Assembly (NCBI RefSeq): GCF_014648275.1
Contig: NZ_BMQU01000002.1
Location: 248,001 to 312,000, forward strand
Length of the DNA stretch: 64,000 nt
From: Pseudomonas laurentiana
GTDB lineage: Bacteria > Pseudomonadota > Gammaproteobacteria > Pseudomonadales > Pseudomonadaceae
Reading direction: 5' to 3'
The translations under genes and the position numbers were made by a program. The notes under the pieces are model-generated. The model ran no database searches and was not told the DNA's origin. It saw nothing but the letters and a program-made list of their open reading frames with translations. Every line of letters starts with the position of its first letter. Within the stretch, counting starts at the first letter, position 1. Positions 26,716 through 33,589 of this stretch are shown here, one piece after another.

Positions 26716-27495
26716 TCAGGCCACCACCCGAGCCATGACGCTAAGCACGTCCTGACTCGGTTCCATGGGTGGCGTCAACTCACACAGCTCAATACCGTCC
26801 AGCTGTGGGCGGTCATGCAGGCGACCCGGTGCATGAAGAAAAACGGCCAGTGGTTGCCCGACCTGTAGCTGGCACTCGCGCGCAATCAACGCCTGCAACG
26901 CGGTATCACTGTCATTGCCGCTCTGGGTGCGGACGTGTTGCCAGACGCCCTGGCTCGCCAGCAGCACGAGGCTGCGTTGCGGCTCGGCCAGAACAAACAG
27001 GAAGTCGCCCTGCCCCAGGCGCGCGGCGAAACGGTTGTAGGCGCCCATCAGGTAGGGCTGCACCGCACGCAAGCGCAGCCCTGACTCAGCGCTCAGGTGC
27101 TCCAAGCCCTGCAACAACGCTTCCGGCACCGCTGCCGCCACCCGTGCACGCCCACTCGCCTCAGGTGACAGGCAAATCCGCCAGCCCTCCAGGCTCTGCC
27201 CGTAGTGCGCCTCGAAGCAGGCACGGGCATAGCGCTGTAACTCCGCTGGGCTGGAGATCGCATCGCTCCAGGGCACCAGACAGAAGCGGCAGTAATCGGC
27301 CGACAGCAACACCCGCAACGCATTACGCCGACAGCGATGCTCGCCAAGCAGGTCCCGCAGGGTCTGCAGTGCCAAGGCGACAGCCTGGCTACGTTCGGCA
27401 ACGAACCCCTGGCTGCCAAGCCACTGCTGTTGACCAATACCGACACCGTTGGCCCCCAGGACCGCGACGACTGGATCAGGCGATAAATGTGACAC
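26716..27495 (-). CDS. PilM-like actin-fold platform protein
   Basis: A 259-aa soluble protein in the position of PilM or the cytoplasmic half of GspL. Supporting features are the N-terminal VVAVLGANGVGI strand-turn, a central WRICLSPEASGRARVAAAVP segment and GAYNRFAARLGQGDFLFVLA, which resembles the second actin-fold subdomain. The start is GTG 27495 with GGAG 7 nt upstream; it overlaps the gspE end by 20 bp. The longer open frame to 27615 lies wholly within gspE and is unlikely. Confidence 0.65.
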   Translation of the reverse strand: MSHLSPDPVVAVLGANGVGIGQQQWLGSQGFVAERSQAVALALQTLRDLLGEHRCRRNALRVLLSADYCRFCLVPWSDAISSPAELQRYARACFEAHYGQSLEGWRICLSPEASGRARVAAAVPEALLQGLEHLSAESGLRLRAVQPYLMGAYNRFAARLGQGDFLFVLAEPQRSLVLLASQGVWQHVRTQSGNDSDTALQALIARECQLQVGQPLAVFLHAPGRLHDRPQLDGIELCELTPPMEPSQDVLSVMARVVA

Positions 27496-29179
27496 GATTG
27501 ATCTCCTCCAGGGTGGTCCGGCCTTCACGTACCAGCTCCAGCGCCGAGCTGCGCAGCAGGCGTAAGCCACGCTGGCAAGCCAGGGCCTTGATCCGGGCAA
27601 TCGGTTGGCGTTCAACGATCATCTGCCGCAACTCATCATCCAGATGAAGCAATTCGGCGATGGCGGTACGTCCGCGGTATCCACTGCCCCGGCACTGGCC
27701 GCAGCCACTGCCGTGGACAAAGCGATAGTCCTGACAGTCCTGCACCGCGAGGCCGGAGGCAGCCAGTTCCTCATGGCTGGGTGTACAGGACACCGCACAA
27801 TGCGGGCAGACCAGCCGAATCAGGCGCTGGGCAAGGACGGCGTTAAGGGCCGAGACAAAGCTGTAGGGGTCGACCTGCATCTGGCTGAAACGGCCGATCA
27901 CATCGAAGACGTTGTTGGCATGGATGGTGGTAAACACCAGGTGCCCGGTCAGCGCCGACTGCACGGCGATCTGTGCGGTATCCGGGTCACGGATCTCGCC
28001 GACCATGATCTTGTCCGGATCGTGGCGCAGGATCGAACGCAGGCCACGGGCAAAAGTCAGGCCCTTCTTTTCGTTCACGGGGATCTGCAACACGCCCGGC
28101 AACTGGTATTCCACCGGGTCTTCGATGGTGATGATCTTGTCCACGCCCCGGTTGATTTCGCTGATCATCGCGTACAGCGTGGTGGTCTTGCCGCTGCCGG
28201 TGGGCCCGGTGACCAGCACCATGCCATAGGGCTCCCCGGCCAGCCGACGCAGGCTGCGCAGGGTTTCATCGGCGAAGCCCAGGGCCTGGAGCTGTACACC
28301 GCTGACCTGATCCGCCAGGTCCTGCTTGTCCAGTACCCGCAGCACCGCATCTTCGCCAAAGATACTGGGCATGATCGACACACGAAAATCGATTTGCCGG
28401 GCACTGATTCCGATCTTGAAGCGACCGTCCTGAGGTACGCGCTTTTCACCAATGTCCAGCTCGGCCATGACCTTGATCCGCGAAACGGCCTGTTCGGCGA
28501 ACTCCACGCCACTGATTTTGCTGATGGTATTGAGGACACCGTCGATACGGTACTTGATCACCAGGCCGCTGCCAGTCATGCCCAGGTGGATATCGCTGGC
28601 ATGCATTTTCAGTGCGTCATAGAGGGTCGAGTTGACCAGCTTGACCACGCGGCTCTGGTCTTCGCTGATACTGGCCAGCGACAGGCTTTGCAGGGTTTCG
28701 GCCTCCAGGCCCTCGACTTCGTTGTCGAGGGAGTCGACCGCATGGAAGCTCTCTTCATGGCGCGCCAGAAAGGCCGCCAGGTCAGCAGCCTGCACCAGGT
28801 ACAACGGAGCACCCTGCAGGCACTCGTCGATCCAGGCCAGGCGGGCGTTGTCGAAGGGGTCGGCAAACACACCAAGGGTTTGCCCGGCATGCTGCAACAG
28901 GATGAATTCGCGCTTCAGGCACTGCGCCAGGCTGACCCGCTCAAACAGGGGGGTGGCGGCAAACAGTGCCTGGGTATCCAGTACCGGATAGTGCAGGCTG
29001 GCGCCCAGGCTGGCGACGAACGCGGCGGCTGGCTGCCCGCTCAGGGCCTCAAGGGCCTGCAGCACGCGCTCGCCGGTTTCCTCGGCGCGGGCCCTGGCCT
29101 GCGCCATCTGCTCACGTCCCAACGGGACGCAGGCAGCAGCATCGAAGGTTGCGTGTAAGCCAGGAGACGACGGTTGCAT
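27476..29179 (-). CDS. gspE: GspE/PilB-type secretion ATPase
   Basis: A 567-aa cytoplasmic hexameric ATPase that powers pseudopilus assembly. It has an N-terminal GspE/MshE-type domain (about 1-150), Walker A GPTGSGKTTTLY, an Asp box (ITIEDPVEYQL), Walker B (DKIMVGEIRDPDTA) and His box (LTGHLVFTTIHANN). It also has the tetracysteine zinc motif (CPHCAVSC and CGQCRG) of GspE/PilB extension ATPases. Start ATG 29179 has GGAG 8 nt upstream. No GspF-type polytopic platform gene and no retraction ATPase are found nearby, so a platform protein would have to come from elsewhere. Confidence 0.92.
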   Translation of the reverse strand: MQPSSPGLHATFDAAACVPLGREQMAQARARAEETGERVLQALEALSGQPAAAFVASLGASLHYPVLDTQALFAATPLFERVSLAQCLKREFILLQHAGQTLGVFADPFDNARLAWIDECLQGAPLYLVQAADLAAFLARHEESFHAVDSLDNEVEGLEAETLQSLSLASISEDQSRVVKLVNSTLYDALKMHASDIHLGMTGSGLVIKYRIDGVLNTISKISGVEFAEQAVSRIKVMAELDIGEKRVPQDGRFKIGISARQIDFRVSIMPSIFGEDAVLRVLDKQDLADQVSGVQLQALGFADETLRSLRRLAGEPYGMVLVTGPTGSGKTTTLYAMISEINRGVDKIITIEDPVEYQLPGVLQIPVNEKKGLTFARGLRSILRHDPDKIMVGEIRDPDTAQIAVQSALTGHLVFTTIHANNVFDVIGRFSQMQVDPYSFVSALNAVLAQRLIRLVCPHCAVSCTPSHEELAASGLAVQDCQDYRFVHGSGCGQCRGSGYRGRTAIAELLHLDDELRQMIVERQPIARIKALACQRGLRLLRSSALELVREGRTTLEEINRVTFIA

Positions 29180-29262
29180 GGCAAGCACTCCAACGCAGCG
29201 GGGGCGGTAGCCCAACTGGCGCGGAGGCTCTCTCGGCGGATGCCGGAACGTCTATCGCGCCC

Positions 29263-29799
29263 CTACTCCCCGGTGAGCTGTTTGTCGTCGTCCAGTCCCG
29301 GCGGCTTGGCGCTGTTACGCCTGCGATCCGCCAGTACCCAGCTGCCGTCATACAACTGCATGGGGAAAGATTCCTTCTTGCTCTGACGCCGCTCGACGAA
29401 CCCTTCCGCCACGTTTGCCCCGGCTCGCGCCTGGCGCTCGATTCCCATCAGGTCGAAGACTGCACGTGCCAACTCCGCCAGCGGGAACGGCTTGAACAGG
29501 ATATGGCTGACACCCAGCTGAGTAGCACGCTCGCAGACCTCGGTGGTTGGATGCGCAGTAATCAGCACAAAATGACAGCGCCTGCCTTGCCGGCGGACAG
29601 CCTCCAGAACCTGAAACCCCTCCATATCGGGTAACCGGAAGTCGAGCACCACGACAGCAGGTTGGACGCTGGCGGCAAGGCCAATGCCGGTTTCGCCGTC
29701 GTAGGCAACATGGACGTTCAGGCCTTGTGCAACCAGGTACGCCTGGAGATTCTGCGCAAGGGTCTGTTCATCATCGACAATCAGAACACTGTTAACCAA
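29263..29799 (-). CDS. Receiver-domain response regulator with C-terminal tail
   Basis: A 178-aa protein, first gene of the secretion-csg operon. The receiver domain (about 1-118) has Asp9/Asp10, phospho-acceptor Asp53 (VVVLDFRLPD), Thr in LITAHP and Lys in LFKPFPL. The tail of about 60 residues is polar and ends DDDKQLTGE, with no recognisable DNA-binding or enzyme domain. The start is TTG 29799 with AGGAG 6-7 nt upstream, a strong site for a rare start codon. No cognate kinase is adjacent; the MnxS kinases are candidates. It may act by protein contact with the secretion apparatus. Confidence 0.8.
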   Translation of the reverse strand: MVNSVLIVDDEQTLAQNLQAYLVAQGLNVHVAYDGETGIGLAASVQPAVVVLDFRLPDMEGFQVLEAVRRQGRRCHFVLITAHPTTEVCERATQLGVSHILFKPFPLAELARAVFDLMGIERQARAGANVAEGFVERRQSKKESFPMQLYDGSWVLADRRRNSAKPPGLDDDKQLTGE

Positions 29800-29868
29800 G
29801 GTCGACTCCTTGATACTTCACAGACCCGGTTTTCCGGTCTGGCTGAGTGCGGCCTTGTATAGGCTTAC

Positions 29869-29884
29869 GCACACTTCATGCCAG
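29869..29884 (-). promoter_or_regulatory. Sigma54 (-24/-12) promoter of the secretion-csgEFG operon
   Basis: On the minus strand the site reads TGGCATGAAGTGTGCG. The GG and GC lie exactly 10 bp apart. The -24 element is close to consensus; the -12 element is GTGC instead of TTGC. The expected start is near 29858, about 60 bp upstream of the response regulator start codon. Confidence 0.6.
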
Positions 29885-29910
29885 TCACGATAGGGTGTGT
29901 TTGGCAACGG

Positions 29911-29923
29911 TATGGCATTGATT
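29911..29923 (-). promoter_or_regulatory. IHF-like site between the sigma54 promoter and the palindromes
   Basis: On the minus strand AATCAATGCCATA matches the IHF consensus WATCAANNNNTTR at all positions but one. It is centred about 59 bp upstream of the predicted start, the usual place for IHF-assisted looping at sigma54 promoters. Confidence 0.45.
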
Positions 29924-29958
29924 TATCGCACTTCGCCCAAAACAGCCGGACAGAGCAC

Positions 29959-29972
29959 CCCCAACCCCGGGG
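29959..29972. promoter_or_regulatory. CCCC-N6-GGGG palindrome (proximal candidate activator site)
   Basis: The site reads CCCCAACCCCGGGG and is centred about 107 bp upstream of the predicted start of the secretion operon. It shares the CCCC-N6-GGGG pattern and the flanking GACTGG/GCTGG with the site at 13878-13891. Confidence 0.5.
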
Positions 29973-30002
29973 ACTGGCTGGCATTTTGCCCCTAATCTTT
30001 CC

Positions 30003-30016
30003 CCCCAATACTGGGG
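30003..30016. promoter_or_regulatory. CCCC-N6-GGGG palindrome (distal candidate activator site)
   Basis: The site reads CCCCAATACTGGGG within the longer palindrome-like run CCCCCCAATACTGGGGG. Its centre is 44 bp (about four helical turns) from the proximal site, a spacing suited to cooperative binding by an NtrC-type dimer pair. It lies 5 bp beyond the stop codon of the chaperone gene that ends at 30022. Confidence 0.5.
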
Positions 30017-30021
30017 GAAGT

Positions 30022-30663
30022 CTAGCGCGGCTCCAGTCGTTCAACGGCGGCCTTGTCACGTAAACGTTTCAGCAGCGCCTGACGTGCCTCTGTCTGTTGA
30101 TGTTCGTGCAGCAGTTGCTTCGCCACCGCCAGTCCCTGCTCACCTTGGACCGCCGAAGACGATCCCGGGTTCGCTTCAGCGAGCAATGTTTGTTGAAAAG
30201 CCCGGACTTGCACCTCATCAGGCTCGGCGACCTGCGACAACTGAATGAACGCCTGTTGCGCAACCAATTCGTGGCGCGTGTAACGTGCAAACCCTGGCTC
30301 ATCGAAACCGGCTTCGGCCAGCCGCCGGGCAAACACATCCGCTGAACCAAACGCCTGACGCAATTGGTCGATATGGCGGGCGACAGCGGTATCACTGACC
30401 TCGATACCCCGGCGCTGGGCTTCCTGCCAGAGCAGTTCCTTGTCGATCAGTTCATCCAGTGCCTGCTCACGCAGGCGCTTGTACAGACTCGGGCTGCGAA
30501 TGCTGGTCAATGCCCGGCCCTGGGCCTGGAGGTAATCGGCAAAATAGCGTTCCAATCGGAACTGGCTGATCGGCACTTCGTTGACCCTTGCCACCGGCGG
30601 ACTGTCGTCAGCCCAGACCGCGACACTGGCGTAAAGCAGGCCCAACAGCATCAACACGCGCAT
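30022..30663 (-). CDS. SurA-N-like periplasmic chaperone (MofB-like position), no parvulin domain
   Basis: A 213-aa exported protein. A signal peptide (1-19) is followed by a SurA-N type region: VARVNEVPISQFRLERYFAD, then EQALDELIDKELLWQEAQRR. I see no parvulin catalytic domain, and the protein is too short for SurA or PpiD. It likely acts as a folding helper. In Leptothrix, mofB, described as a peptidyl-prolyl isomerase gene, follows the mofA oxidase gene, so the position is suggestive. The start is ATG 30663 with AGGTGG upstream; the longer frame to 30762 has no signal peptide. Last gene of the oxidase operon. Confidence 0.7.
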   Translation of the reverse strand: MRVLMLLGLLYASVAVWADDSPPVARVNEVPISQFRLERYFADYLQAQGRALTSIRSPSLYKRLREQALDELIDKELLWQEAQRRGIEVSDTAVARHIDQLRQAFGSADVFARRLAEAGFDEPGFARYTRHELVAQQAFIQLSQVAEPDEVQVRAFQQTLLAEANPGSSSAVQGEQGLAVAKQLLHEHQQTEARQALLKRLRDKAAVERLEPR

Positions 30664-30762
30664 GATCCACCTCCGTCGAAACCACAGGGCCGCTTCACCC
30701 GCGATGCAAAACACCGCACAACCCCTGACAACCCCCGCGCTGCTCGCTGGCAACGCCGGCAC

Positions 30763-32277
30763 CTACAGGGGGTGGAAGCGTGGGCCGGGCAACTCCACCC
30801 CAACCACATGAGCACGACTCAATCCCTGGCGCTGACCCGGGCCGAAGCTCAACGGTGGGGTCAAACCGGTATCGAATCCGTACAGACCCTCCAACGCTGC
30901 CAGCAGTTTTTCCCGGCTGACATCACGTCCAGCGCGTTTCAAGCCCTCACCCAGCAGTTGCAACGAGCAATAGGCCGTGACTTGAAGCAGCGTCTGCTGG
31001 GCGCCCAATTGTTGTCGTCGACGCACATCGGTGAGTGCCGCACGCCCGGTATCGGTCCAGTCGCCAGGCAGGAACGGGTACGCCAGAAACAGCCGTTGCG
31101 ACCATTGGGCAGGCACCGTGGCAACCTCGCCAGCGACCTGATTGGCTGCTGCGAAGAGATAAGGTGACTGTCCGGCCCGTTGCAAGGCCTCGGTCAGTTG
31201 TACAAACCCAGCCCCGTCACCCAGGAAGAACACCGACTGCGCAGCATAGGTAAGCGGCTGGTTCGCCTCAAAGGCCTCATGGCGCAATGCCCGCCACCCC
31301 TCCTGCTGCAAGCCTTGCTGTAACACCTCGGCCAACGGCGCCTGCTCCGGCTCACTGTAGACAATCAATGCCGGCTGCTCTTTCACCCCCAAGCGCTCAG
31401 CGGCGTAGCTTGCCAGGCTAAGCAGTTGTTCACGCACACCGGGCAGGGGTTCAAAAACCAACCGGTTCTGGACATTGGCAGCAGGCAGGCTCAGCGGGCC
31501 GATCATCGGCACCCCACGCTGTTCGAGCATAAGGGGCAAGGCCGTACCCAATGCGGGGGCCAACGGTGAGACGAGCGCGAACACCCGCTCTTCCTCAATC
31601 AACCGTTTGAGCGCCTGCTCGGCGCTGGCGCGATCAGGCCCCGGATCGATGACTGTGAGCTGCAGTTGGCGACCATGAATCCCGCCCTGCTGGTTGACCT
31701 GTTCGATACTGCCGGCCAGCACTGCTCCGACCACCCGTGCCGCCCCGGCCAATGGCCCGCTCTGCGGCAACAGTGTACCGAGACGCAGGTGCTGCTCATC
31801 GACGCCGGGGTCACGGTCTTCGACAAGGCGCTTGAGGTACGCCGTGAGGTTACGTTGATCGGCCATGGACAGGACAAAACGCGGCATGGCCGGATCAAGC
31901 GCATTACCTGCAGGGTCGCGACCCTCTTGAATGGCCCGGGCCAGGCTTGCCTCGGTGTAAGCCGGGTACTGCCGACCGTTGACCCGATGCTCGCCCGCCC
32001 CGCGCGCCAGGCGTTGCCAGTTCAGCGCGGGTGGCCGAACCCCGCCCTCCGGACGGCCCTGGCCATCGGCCCCATGGCAACTGGCACACGGCACGACGCT
32101 GGCAGGCACCAGGATGTCGGCAGCGCCAACCCGTGCCGACACCTGTGCATCACCGCTGGCCAGGCCTTCGCGATAGAGGCGCTTGCCCGCCTGCTCCTGT
32201 GGGGTCAAGTCAAGGGCCAGCGCGAGGCTGTTCAAGCACATCAGCAGCGCCATCAGCGGTAGGCGAAAACGGTCCAT
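30763..32277 (-). CDS. Cytochrome c fused to a periplasmic branched-chain-type binding protein
   Basis: A 504-aa periplasmic protein. A signal peptide (1-21) is followed by a mono-haem cytochrome c domain (about 25-150) with haem motif CASCHG and a Met candidate in DPAMPRFVLSM. After a linker comes a type I periplasmic-binding fold (about 165-495; LRLGTLLPQSGPLAGAARVV, QQGGIHGRQLQL). The binding-protein part resembles LivK-like ABC receptors, but no transporter genes are nearby. The fusion suggests ligand-gated or ligand-tethered electron transfer. It could pass electrons from the multicopper oxidase system; this is inference. It starts 3 bp after the SCO gene stop. Confidence 0.83.
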   Translation of the reverse strand: MDRFRLPLMALLMCLNSLALALDLTPQEQAGKRLYREGLASGDAQVSARVGAADILVPASVVPCASCHGADGQGRPEGGVRPPALNWQRLARGAGEHRVNGRQYPAYTEASLARAIQEGRDPAGNALDPAMPRFVLSMADQRNLTAYLKRLVEDRDPGVDEQHLRLGTLLPQSGPLAGAARVVGAVLAGSIEQVNQQGGIHGRQLQLTVIDPGPDRASAEQALKRLIEEERVFALVSPLAPALGTALPLMLEQRGVPMIGPLSLPAANVQNRLVFEPLPGVREQLLSLASYAAERLGVKEQPALIVYSEPEQAPLAEVLQQGLQQEGWRALRHEAFEANQPLTYAAQSVFFLGDGAGFVQLTEALQRAGQSPYLFAAANQVAGEVATVPAQWSQRLFLAYPFLPGDWTDTGRAALTDVRRRQQLGAQQTLLQVTAYCSLQLLGEGLKRAGRDVSREKLLAALEGLYGFDTGLTPPLSFGPGQRQGLSRAHVVGVELPGPRFHPL

Positions 32278-32280
32278 GAC

Positions 32281-32928
32281 TCAACGCCCGGCCAGTGGTT
32301 GGGTCAACAGTTGCAAACGCTGGGCAATCGCTTGGGGCGGCGCATCCGGGCGGATCTTGCTCCAGCGCTTGCTGGCGACATCACCAGCAATCAACAGGGT
32401 TGAATGCTGTTCCGGGCTGGGCACCAGATGCCCGAGCCGGGCCAGTACCTGCTCGACCTCGGCCTGCCCCCCCGTGAGGAACAACCAGTTCGGCCCATCG
32501 ACCCCCTGCTTCTGCGCAAACGCTTTAAGCACCGCCGGCGTGTCGTTCTGAGGGTCGCTGGTCACGGAAATGAAATACACCTGACGGGCCAACGGCTCAC
32601 CCAGCGCATCGCGGACATCCTTGAGCTTGCGCGTGATCAGCGGGCACGCATCATTGCAATGGGTGAATATCACATTCAGCAGCACCACTCGGTCTTTCAG
32701 GACATCGCTGTAGAAGCGCAGGCTGTTGCCGTTCTGATCCAGCACAGTGGTGTCGGTGAACCAGGTTTGCGCGTCCCGTGTGCCCGTGCTCGATGCCGCT
32801 GGTGTCGCATTGGGGCTGCCATGGTCCTCGTGGGCCATGGCCACCGAGGCGAGGAGCCACAGGCAAGCCAGCACGGCCAACCCATCGAGGCGTTTCATTC
32901 TGCGCACTACCCCCATGGATTTACTCAT
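32281..32928 (-). CDS. SCO1/SenC-family copper chaperone (second of two)
   Basis: A 215-aa thioredoxin-fold protein. A membrane anchor or signal (about 11-35) is followed by a His-rich HEDHGS stretch. The copper motif CNDACP (CxxxCP) sits in FTHCNDACPL, and a partner His lies in EQHSTLLI. SCO proteins load copper onto oxidases. The ATG at 32928 overlaps the stop of the upstream SCO gene (ATGA). A longer frame to 33042 is not needed. Probably supplies copper to the multicopper oxidase in the same operon. Confidence 0.87.
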   Translation of the reverse strand: MSKSMGVVRRMKRLDGLAVLACLWLLASVAMAHEDHGSPNATPAASSTGTRDAQTWFTDTTVLDQNGNSLRFYSDVLKDRVVLLNVIFTHCNDACPLITRKLKDVRDALGEPLARQVYFISVTSDPQNDTPAVLKAFAQKQGVDGPNWLFLTGGQAEVEQVLARLGHLVPSPEQHSTLLIAGDVASKRWSKIRPDAPPQAIAQRLQLLTQPLAGR

Positions 32929-33566
32929 GGCTGCTGCTCCTGAGCGATAGCGGTATGTCGGGCATGCACCCGACGAGCACCGAGGCGGTTGATCTCGGCA
33001 ATCAGCAAGGCCGGATCGGTGAAGCCGTAGTAACGGGTCCAATGGCCGCTGCGCCCATCACCGACCAGAATCAGCGGTGGATGTTGCCCCAGATCCGGGC
33101 TCAGGCTACCCAACCCCTTGAGGGTTTCATTCACCGCGTACGGTGTACCGGTCAGCCAACTCCAGCCCGGGCCTTTCTGGAAAGTCCGCGAGTAACTCAA
33201 CAAACGCTGCGGGTCGTCACGCTGCGGGTCGACACTGATCGACACCAACTGCACCTCCTCCCCCACTCGACCACCGAGTTGCTGCTGGACCTTGCCCATG
33301 ATCGACGACACCACCGGGCATACTGTCGTGCAACGGGTATAGATAAAGCCCATGACCACCAGTTTGTCGCCCACCAGATCCTTTTCCAGGCGCACGGGCA
33401 TGCCGTTCTGGTCCAGTAATTGAACATCGGCAAAACGCACCTGGGCCTTTTCCTGACGAGGGGCTGGCGCTTGATGCCCAGCGTGCCCGTCATGGGCCTG
33501 AACACCCCCCACGCTGGCGCCCAGCAAGCACAGCGTCAGCACGGCACAACGTTTGAACGCGTTCAT
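32925..33566 (-). CDS. SCO1/SenC-family copper chaperone (first of two)
   Basis: A 213-aa exported thioredoxin-fold protein. A signal peptide (about 1-24) is followed by HDGHAGHQ, a His-rich N-terminus that could bind copper. The CxxxCP motif is CTTVCP in IYTRCTTVCPVV, with the ligand His in LGQHPPLILV. It is clearly homologous to the next SCO protein but diverged. ATG 33566 has AGGAG 6-7 nt upstream. It follows the beta-propeller gene by 23 bp. Confidence 0.87.
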   Translation of the reverse strand: MNAFKRCAVLTLCLLGASVGGVQAHDGHAGHQAPAPRQEKAQVRFADVQLLDQNGMPVRLEKDLVGDKLVVMGFIYTRCTTVCPVVSSIMGKVQQQLGGRVGEEVQLVSISVDPQRDDPQRLLSYSRTFQKGPGWSWLTGTPYAVNETLKGLGSLSPDLGQHPPLILVGDGRSGHWTRYYGFTDPALLIAEINRLGARRVHARHTAIAQEQQP

Positions 33567-33589
33567 GGCGAACTCCTGTCTGCGGCACA

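Noticed and set aside
27605-29158. 517-codon plus-strand open frame opposite gspE
   Set aside because: Shadow of the ATPase gene; no RBS and no recognisable domain.
29902-29917. GG-N10-GC sequence on the plus strand (TGGCAACGGTATGGCA)
   Set aside because: It points toward the 3' end of the minus-strand oxidase operon with no plus-strand gene downstream, and its -12 element is poor.
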